Source: Auanema rhodensis (lineage: Eukaryota; Nematoda; Chromadorea; Rhabditida; Rhabditidae). Taken from it: DNA of 64,000 nt. The stretch lies in the NCBI GenBank assembly GCA_964057225.1, contig OZ059895.1, forward strand, positions 12,586,001 through 12,650,000, read 5' to 3'. Shown one piece after another: positions 57,532 to 64,000 of this stretch. The notes under the pieces were generated by a model that made no database searches, had not been told where the DNA came from, and saw nothing but the letters and a program-made list of their open reading frames with translations. The stretch's first letter is position 1. Every line of letters begins with the position of its first letter. Position numbers and translations under genes: made by a program.

Positions 57532-58123
57532 AAAAAGTTGAACGTCCTCGTTCACAAAAAAAAAATTAATTAATTCACTTTTTAAGATAGTTGGGTGTTG
57601 GAAAAAAAAATCATGGTGTAGTGGATAAAAAAAAATGTATACAATACGATTTGAAAGTTTAGCTATCGTCTCTTCAAGTTTGTTGAATTCGAAATGTAGT
57701 ATCGAGTAGATTCTATTCCATTCACTTGAGTAGTGAAATGCTTGCAAACGAGAGCTTTGCTTCTAAACCATTCGACTGTGATATAGTCGTTCATTTTCTC
57801 GAGTTGTACAGGTACGGTGTTACCCTGAGAATAGGTCGAGCCCGTTCTGTACAAAAAAATGAAAACTCGTTTAACCCGTATGACTAATGTCCATAAGGTG
57901 AATACAAGTAATGATTAAGCATAAAAAATAGCAAAATTCACAAGAGAATGTTGAAAAAAAATCTACTCAATGAGAGTTGGAGTAATAAAACAAACTTTTG
58001 TAAAACAATAGCAGACTTCTCAGAGAAAATCAATCAACAACAAAGAAGTGGTACAATCAGAAATGGCACAAAATAAAATAAAAAAAATTTCAACAATTTG
58101 ATTTTGTTAAAAAAAAACTACCT
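57532..58123 (-). other. 3' untranslated region of retroelement 2
   Basis: About 590 bp between the pol stop and the polypurine tract. It is AT-rich with short poly-A/T runs and no convincing reading frame; it could hold packaging or export signals. The part nearest the LTR is also present at 54539-54739. Confidence 0.6.
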
Positions 58124-61100
58124 TCAAGAAATTGTGATAACCGGAATAGATGTTGTCCGTTGGTAAGGTTTGACGAAGTCCTTGTGTACTCTTCTGCTTT
58201 TTCCTTTATCTGTTTGAACCACGACGAAAGATCTTTGAACTGCTGTAACTAAATAAGGCCCTTCGAATGAAGGTGTTAGTTTGTTTCGAGTAGAATTCAC
58301 TTTTATCATAACTAAGTCATTAACCTGAATTTCTTTATTTTGTGTTCTATTTCGTGTATTGTACCGTTGTTCATTCTTCTTTGTGCATGTTTCAATTCTA
58401 TCTTTTACTATATTAGATGTGCTTTCATTTTGTATTAGCGATCTATTGACAAAATCTTCTGTAGGATTGGCTGGTTCTTCAGTTTGAAGATTATTTCCAG
58501 GCAATTGATGGTCAATAGGAAGTCTTGCATCCCGACCAAATAATACAACATATGGACTAATAGATGTTGATGAGTTTGGTAACGTATTGATCGCAAACAT
58601 AACTTTAGGTAGGTGTATATCCCAGTTAGTTTGTTGTTCATTCACGAATGAAGAGAGAGCTTCTTCTAAAGTTCTATGAAGTCTCTCCACTTGTCCATTA
58701 GCATTTTTATGATATGGTAGCGTAGTAGTGTGTTCAATTCCAAATTGTTTACACATAGCTTGAAATTCAGATGACAAAAAGCTACTACCATTATCGGTTA
58801 TCATACTCATTGGTGGTCCATATATGAAAACAAATCTAATTACAAACGCTTTTGTGATTTCAGTAGCCGTTTGTGTTATTAATGGGCAAGTTGTTCCCCA
58901 TTTACTAAAAGCGTCTTGAATACTCAAGATGTATCGATGTCCATCATTAGTGCGAGGTGAAGGACCTAGTATATCTACATGAATACGATCAAATGGCTTT
59001 TCGGGTACAACAAATCTTCCCATAGGTTGAATATACGATTGGTGTGGGTTAGATTTCCTACTTGCACATTTTGTACAACGATTAATAAATTCAGTTATTT
59101 GTGGAACCATATTAGTCCAAAAGAATCGTCGTCGAATCGCATCAGTAGTTTTATTTATACCTAGGTGTGCACCAATTTTGGAATCTTCATGAAAAAACTT
59201 GATAACAACATCAGTTATTTTGTCGTTACGAGGCAAAATAATAGATGGTTTCAAATAATTTTTCGCTTGTTTTGCATGTAATATGCCTTCTCGTTCTTCA
59301 TACCGGTCTGATATATTAGCCGGACAGTTATCATTATTAATTTGAGAAAGTGCTTCGCGAATCCAGGGAACTCCAGCTTGAACTTTCCGTATTTCTTCAC
59401 AATTTAGTTGGTCAATAGAAGAAATAGTTGTGATATGAGCAATAAAAGCATCAACAGGTTTTACTTTGTCCTTTGGTTTAGTAGGACGACTGTCATTTGC
59501 TTCGTTTCCTATATACCTGGAGAGAGCATCACAGACACTGTTTAATTTGCCAGGACGATATTCAATCTTTATGTTGAAATCTTGTATCATTAGTTGATAC
59601 TTGGCTAATCTACCTATGAGATCTTTACGCGACATTAAACTGGTTAATGGTCGGTGATCTGTGATAACTGTGGTAGGTACTCCTAATACATAGGTACGGA
59701 ATTGTTGAAGAGCAAAGACTAAACCGAGTGCTTCAACTTCAATAGGAGGATATTTCCGTTCCGCTGGAGTCAACTTTCTACTAGCGAACGCAATCGGGTG
59801 TAATGGAGAATTTTTCTCTGCTGATTGCAATAAAACTGCTCCCACAGCGATCATACTGCCATCACTTTCTATAACAAAAGGTTGGTCTGCTTTAGGAGGT
59901 TTCAGTACAGGGGCAGTACACAGTAATGTTTTTAAAGTTTCAAATGCGTCTGCATGTTCCGATTTCCACTCAAAAGGAGTATCCTTATGTGTTAACTTAT
60001 ACAATGGCTCAGCTATTCCGGCATAATTTTGAATAAACCGTCGAAAATAGTTAGTCATACCTAGAAAGGATCTGACAGCCGTAACTGTGCTTGGATTTGG
60101 AAATTCGGAAACAGCCTGTATTTTAGCAGGATCTGGTTTAACACCATTTCTACCTATTATAAAACCCAAAAACTTTACTTCAGTGGCTGCAAAGCAACAT
60201 TTAGATAACTTAATTTTTAACCCTAGTTCAGTGACCTTTTTCAGCACTTCTTGTATATCTCTTAAATGTTCTTCAGCTGAGTTCGAAATTATTAGCAAAT
60301 CATCTAGATATACAAACAGTTTGCATCTAACAAGAGATTGCAAGTATCGTACTGCGGATTGAAAAGTGTGTGGCGCTCCACACAATCCCATAGGCATTCG
60401 GCAATACTGATAGGTACCTGATGGAGTGGTAAAAGCAGTTAAGTATCTATCTGAGCGTTTCAACGGTATTTGGAAGAAACCAGAAATGAGATCAAAATTC
60501 GAAAAGAACTGAGCTCCAGCCGCTAAGTCTATGATATCAGGAATGTGTGGGATGCTGTATGTTTGTTTCTTAGTAACACTATTCAATGCTCTAAAGTCAG
60601 TAACGAACCGGAAAGAATTATCTTTCTTTTTCACAAGAACAACCGGACTAGTGAAAGTAGCCGTCGAATTTTCGATTATACCTTGCGACAACATTTCTTT
60701 CACTTGCCGTTCTACTTCTTCTTGCTTACCCAATGGTACTCTGTAAGATCTACTTTTTGGAAAATCCATATCAGATCTTATAGGAATGGCATGTTCAACT
60801 GGTCCGCAAAAGAGACCAATATTATGATCATGGTTGAAAAATGCCGTTTGGTTTTCCTTAATGATTGTGATCAGATTTTTCTTCATTTTATGAGACAGAG
60901 TGCAAGAATTGAAGTTCAAATCATCCAAAAGATGCTGAGGAAAAGTTGGTAACTTATCTTCCCAATCAGCTTCAGGTGGAACATAATCGTTCATAATTTC
61001 TTTAGATGCTATAAGTCCTGAACCAATGTGGTCATTTTTATTAATTTTAATTGGCTTTGAAGAATTGTTTGATACTACCATAGTAATAGGAAAAGGTCCT

Positions 61101-62830
61101 ATGGCGGCATCTGGAATTGATATAGGACCTGTGCTAGATTTTAAAAGAGCATATTGATCAAAATCTAATTCTGGTCCTGTTTGCAAAGATATGTGGGAGG
61201 TACTATGTGGTGGAACTGTTACTGTGGACAAACTTATGATATTTACTGTTTTAGTTGTGGTTTTATATGCAAAACAACCAGGTTTTACTAAGGGTGTTTC
61301 CATATTACCAACAATCAACTTTCCTTTACATAGTTTTAATGTAGTAAATATCTCTCTTTCTTCCAACGTACACATAAAATCAGTACCAAGTAACATTTGT
61401 CCTGGACAGTCATTGTCTTCAGATATTAAAAATTCGTGTTCCACTTGGTAACCTGCTATACCCACATCTAACTTGCATTTTCCCACAAAGCGAAACTCTG
61501 ATCCATTTGCAGTGGATGCAGATTTAGAATATTTTGTAAAATATTGTCTTCCAATATATGCCAATGTGGAGAACGGAATATATGAGACCGTAGCTCCAGA
61601 ATCCCATAATGCTAACAGTCCTCTACCTTCAATGTCAATATGAACAAACGGTAACATGTGTCCATTTTTCTTTGTTGTTGTGTGACATACAAAAGGTATG
61701 GCTAAAGGAATGTAAGTTATTATGGTGGGAAAATAGCTCCGCATCAATTCATCACTAACTGTTTCATGAATCTCATCTCCCTCAAGTGGTGGAGCTGTTG
61801 GGCTCAACATGATATGGTTTATTTTTAACATAGAAGTAGGGGAGAGATAACATTTTATAGTGAAATATAATGCTATCATTAGACATAATATCAGAGTTAT
61901 ACAACCGATGGTAATGAGTGTTCGTTCAATTGAACCTATACAAAAGTCAATGAACAGATCCCAATTGGAGAAAACAATTTTCCTGGCATCTCTTATAAGT
62001 TTACTTCCTTTGAAGATGAAAGAGGAAATTTGAGGCCAATCACGTGAACGAGAAATTACGCGGAGAAGATCATGGTGAGGTGAAGTAGATAAACTATAAC
62101 CATAAGTTAATCCAATAGATAGGGCTAAGGATTTTTCAGTCGAATTTTCAAACAAATTCCGCCCTGTGAATCGAAGTTTACTCAATTCAGCATAATGATC
62201 ATGTTTTTCTGAATGAATACTATCTACTTTATGTGTGTCACCTTTATAATCTCTCCATGTTCCATTTTCATACCAAATTTCTGTCTCTTTGTGTTCACAA
62301 TTGATCTCATGTCCTTCAGTGCTCAAATCGTAGCTATCGATAGGAGCAAAGAATAATTGTTTATCGTGTGTTAAAACAGGGGTCTCTGCATAACATTTAT
62401 CATTGTAAGAATGATTACGATAAATGAAATGTGGTTCTATTTCCTGACAAGTTGTTATTTTTAAAACATTTCTTCCAACAAATCGGGCAACGATATCATC
62501 CCGCTGAAGCATAGCTCGTACTCCTATTGTAGGATGTATACGTAATATAGCTTGCCAGCTTTTTACAGTTTCCATTTGAGATTTACAGATGGTATGAAAC
62601 TGTTGATGAAATTCGTCAATTATGGAGAGACGCGCTTTCTCAAACCCATAATTCAACTTATTATCTATTATCGTTTTAGTTTTATGCTCTGATTTGTGGA
62701 GAACATTGTCATATACTTCTGCTACATACAACTCTCGACCTCTCTCGTACGCATTAGGGGTAGGAGTTGTTAAACTACGAATTGTAGTTTTGGTGGAAGT
62801 TATTGGGGTTACAGTAGTATGCTGTACCAT
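58124..62830 (-). CDS. Envelope anchor fused to protease-RT-RNaseH-integrase (1568 aa)
   Basis: The first ATG is used; the same frame is open back to 62896. Residues 1-30 are Thr/Pro-rich. Residues 30-300 are the C-terminal envelope ectodomain, with Cys and N-glycosylation sites, homologous to 39230-40048. A membrane anchor follows at 302-327. The protease active site is LWDSGATV (D410). RT shows motif A Asp in FSNFD (D780) and YLDD (843-844). RNase H shows D990, E1033, D1058 and D1101. Integrase has an H-H-C-C zinc site (H1214, H1222, C1252, C1255), the triad D1286, D1346, E1382 with 35-residue spacing, and a GPY/F module (FEGPY, 1522-1526); no chromodomain is evident. All catalytic residues look intact. 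The envelope lies upstream of, and in frame with, pol. Translation may need a frame change from the preceding Gag-Env frame. Confidence 0.92.
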   Translation of the reverse strand: MVQHTTVTPITSTKTTIRSLTTPTPNAYERGRELYVAEVYDNVLHKSEHKTKTIIDNKLNYGFEKARLSIIDEFHQQFHTICKSQMETVKSWQAILRIHPTIGVRAMLQRDDIVARFVGRNVLKITTCQEIEPHFIYRNHSYNDKCYAETPVLTHDKQLFFAPIDSYDLSTEGHEINCEHKETEIWYENGTWRDYKGDTHKVDSIHSEKHDHYAELSKLRFTGRNLFENSTEKSLALSIGLTYGYSLSTSPHHDLLRVISRSRDWPQISSFIFKGSKLIRDARKIVFSNWDLFIDFCIGSIERTLITIGCITLILCLMIALYFTIKCYLSPTSMLKINHIMLSPTAPPLEGDEIHETVSDELMRSYFPTIITYIPLAIPFVCHTTTKKNGHMLPFVHIDIEGRGLLALWDSGATVSYIPFSTLAYIGRQYFTKYSKSASTANGSEFRFVGKCKLDVGIAGYQVEHEFLISEDNDCPGQMLLGTDFMCTLEEREIFTTLKLCKGKLIVGNMETPLVKPGCFAYKTTTKTVNIISLSTVTVPPHSTSHISLQTGPELDFDQYALLKSSTGPISIPDAAIGPFPITMVVSNNSSKPIKINKNDHIGSGLIASKEIMNDYVPPEADWEDKLPTFPQHLLDDLNFNSCTLSHKMKKNLITIIKENQTAFFNHDHNIGLFCGPVEHAIPIRSDMDFPKSRSYRVPLGKQEEVERQVKEMLSQGIIENSTATFTSPVVLVKKKDNSFRFVTDFRALNSVTKKQTYSIPHIPDIIDLAAGAQFFSNFDLISGFFQIPLKRSDRYLTAFTTPSGTYQYCRMPMGLCGAPHTFQSAVRYLQSLVRCKLFVYLDDLLIISNSAEEHLRDIQEVLKKVTELGLKIKLSKCCFAATEVKFLGFIIGRNGVKPDPAKIQAVSEFPNPSTVTAVRSFLGMTNYFRRFIQNYAGIAEPLYKLTHKDTPFEWKSEHADAFETLKTLLCTAPVLKPPKADQPFVIESDGSMIAVGAVLLQSAEKNSPLHPIAFASRKLTPAERKYPPIEVEALGLVFALQQFRTYVLGVPTTVITDHRPLTSLMSRKDLIGRLAKYQLMIQDFNIKIEYRPGKLNSVCDALSRYIGNEANDSRPTKPKDKVKPVDAFIAHITTISSIDQLNCEEIRKVQAGVPWIREALSQINNDNCPANISDRYEEREGILHAKQAKNYLKPSIILPRNDKITDVVIKFFHEDSKIGAHLGINKTTDAIRRRFFWTNMVPQITEFINRCTKCASRKSNPHQSYIQPMGRFVVPEKPFDRIHVDILGPSPRTNDGHRYILSIQDAFSKWGTTCPLITQTATEITKAFVIRFVFIYGPPMSMITDNGSSFLSSEFQAMCKQFGIEHTTTLPYHKNANGQVERLHRTLEEALSSFVNEQQTNWDIHLPKVMFAINTLPNSSTSISPYVVLFGRDARLPIDHQLPGNNLQTEEPANPTEDFVNRSLIQNESTSNIVKDRIETCTKKNEQRYNTRNRTQNKEIQVNDLVMIKVNSTRNKLTPSFEGPYLVTAVQRSFVVVQTDKGKSRRVHKDFVKPYQRTTSIPVITIS

Positions 62831-62874
62831 ATTTTTATCAGTTGTGATTTGAGTTTTAACCCAACTTATGAATT

Positions 62875-64000
62875 CTAAAACTTCTGTTTTATTGAATTAG
62901 GATTTTCCTGTGGGTATTCGATGGACTGTGGAGGAAATCCATAAAATGCTGTACTATTCTTTGTATAAAGGTTGTGATAGTCAGGCAGCTTGGATATAAT
63001 TGCTAAATCTTGCTCTTGGTTGTTTCTAACAGTAGCATCAGCTTTTTGTTGTCGACTGACTTGCATGTCACGAGATATTTGTTCTTTTCCCGATTGTTGT
63101 TGGATCATAAATAACATGCCTTGAGCAGTTGCAATAATTTCAGATTGATTCATATTTCCACTGCGTGGTAATATAGATGGATATAAGGCTCTTGCCAACT
63201 GTTCAATTGATGGAACTGTTTGTGTACCATCAAGAATTGTGGCTTGATATACTACTGCGTGAGCCATTCCTCGAAAGAAATCTTCTATGGTTGTTGTAGA
63301 TTTCATCAAAGATCTTTTTAACCGAGGAACTTCTATACGACGAGCTACTTGAGTGATAAGATCATCCAATTTCATGCTATTAATCACCTGTCTAGTAGCC
63401 AGTTTAATTTCCTCTATACCCATACATTGTAAAATCAAAAGATTGGGGTCTTTGAAATTATTAGACTTTGCCCAGTTAGTTATGTGATCTTTTGTCAATC
63501 CTAAACTAACAATTGTGTCAATGAACAGTGGATTATCTATCGCGAATTGGAGCAAACTCTCATAAGATGATGTAGCTGCATATCTCATATATTTTGCGTA
63601 AAACTTAGTGATAGATGCAGATCCAAAAATGAAAGTAGGTCTTAGAAATGGAAACGCATATGGTTGGGATTTCGCATTAACAAAAAGATAATCATCACTG
63701 AAAGAGCGATGTTTTTGAGGTAATGCATTACGTTTATTTCTGCGTCTATCAGCATTAAGCAAAGTATTGGAAAGATCAAGCAAATTATAAACACGGGGAT
63801 ATGCTGTGAATCGGATAATTGCCTCAGAAGATGATTCAAAAACAGCGAATTCGAAACAAGATTGAACGTGAGCGGATGTGGAATGATTTTGGAGAACAAA
63901 AGCGCTTTCAATAGAGTGAACTAGAAGAATATGATCACCCAACATGGCGGAGAAGGGGCCAAGTTTTTGATAGTGACAGACAACTGATAGGATAGGTGGT
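62875..64000 (-). CDS. Gag-Env frame of retroelement 2, envelope part (5' end beyond the window)
   Basis: The frame is open through the window edge, so the Met at 63945 is internal; residues upstream of it, including a TPP/CxY-like stretch, align with the surface region of retroelement 1. It contains a furin-like RRRNKR (about 63730-63747), the equivalent of RSRR in the other element. After it come hydrophobic and helical regions, a Gln-rich segment, and the conserved YGF motif shortly before the TAG at 62875-62877. Homology with 37680-38660 is clear though diverged, so the two elements are different families of one lineage. The last ~22 nt overlap the pol frame, which lies at -1. Confidence 0.82.
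   Translation of the reverse strand, partial: PPILSVVCHYQKLGPFSAMLGDHILLVHSIESAFVLQNHSTSAHVQSCFEFAVFESSSEAIIRFTAYPRVYNLLDLSNTLLNADRRRNKRNALPQKHRSFSDDYLFVNAKSQPYAFPFLRPTFIFGSASITKFYAKYMRYAATSSYESLLQFAIDNPLFIDTIVSLGLTKDHITNWAKSNNFKDPNLLILQCMGIEEIKLATRQVINSMKLDDLITQVARRIEVPRLKRSLMKSTTTIEDFFRGMAHAVVYQATILDGTQTVPSIEQLARALYPSILPRSGNMNQSEIIATAQGMLFMIQQQSGKEQISRDMQVSRQQKADATVRNNQEQDLAIISKLPDYHNLYTKNSTAFYGFPPQSIEYPQENPNSIKQKF

Larger units (their letters stand above)
57152..64000 (-). mobile_element. LTR retroelement 2, nearly intact, cut by the window edge
   Basis: Ty3/gypsy-type by the order protease-RT-RNaseH-integrase within pol. On the minus strand the window shows the end of a Gag-Env frame, the Env anchor plus pol frame, a 3' untranslated stretch, the polypurine tract and the 3' LTR. 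The frames are long and free of internal stops, so this copy may be recent. Gag and the 5' LTR should lie beyond 64000. The LTR joins the threonine array 2-3 bp before a tRNA start. Confidence 0.88.

Overview
The window looks like AT-rich nuclear DNA of a nematode. The evidence is the 119-nt 5S rRNA sequence, whose 5' half closely resembles nematode 5S as I remember it. Almost everything here is either a tandem array of RNA polymerase III genes or a mobile element, and I see no ordinary single-copy host gene.

Layout. (1) 1-24940: tandem 5S rDNA with the genes on the minus strand. Units of about 529 bp carry a 5S gene (19 copies). Twice as many units of about 398 bp have lost the gene and keep only its first ~33 bp. 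(2) 24941-28789: a Mutator-like (MULE) DNA transposon with 475-bp terminal inverted repeats, sitting exactly at the 5' ends of two 5S genes. (3) 28787-33771: a second 5S array (5 genes) on the plus strand, so array polarity flips at the MULE. (4) 33772-40048: a Ty3/gypsy-type LTR retroelement on the plus strand (5' LTR, gag, envelope-like region), cut off before protease and pol. (5) 40049-54146: 56 tandem tRNA-Ser(GCT) genes in ~248-bp units. (6) 54147-54739: the 3' end of a second LTR retroelement family. (7) 54740-57151: a tRNA-Thr(AGT) array (nine whole genes plus a 3' fragment, 244-bp units). (8) 57152-64000: a long copy of the second LTR retroelement on the minus strand, running off the window edge.

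The most unusual signal is the coding order of the retroelements. The envelope-like glycoprotein (internal signal sequence, surface part, furin-like site, stalk, membrane anchor) lies between gag and protease-RT-RNaseH-integrase, and its anchor is in one reading frame with protease and pol. In known env-bearing Ty3/gypsy elements env follows pol. Combining the two copies gives the order gag - env - protease - RT - RNaseH - integrase. Each copy has one frame change at the same place inside env.

A second signal is where the insertions lie. Both visible ends of the second LTR family fall 2-4 bp upstream of where the next mature tRNA would start, one in the serine array and one in the threonine array. 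This is the targeting pattern known for yeast Ty3. The MULE ends at nucleotide 3 of 5S genes. The region may be a landing zone for mobile DNA in Pol III arrays, whose unequal exchange then amplifies, inverts and truncates both genes and elements.
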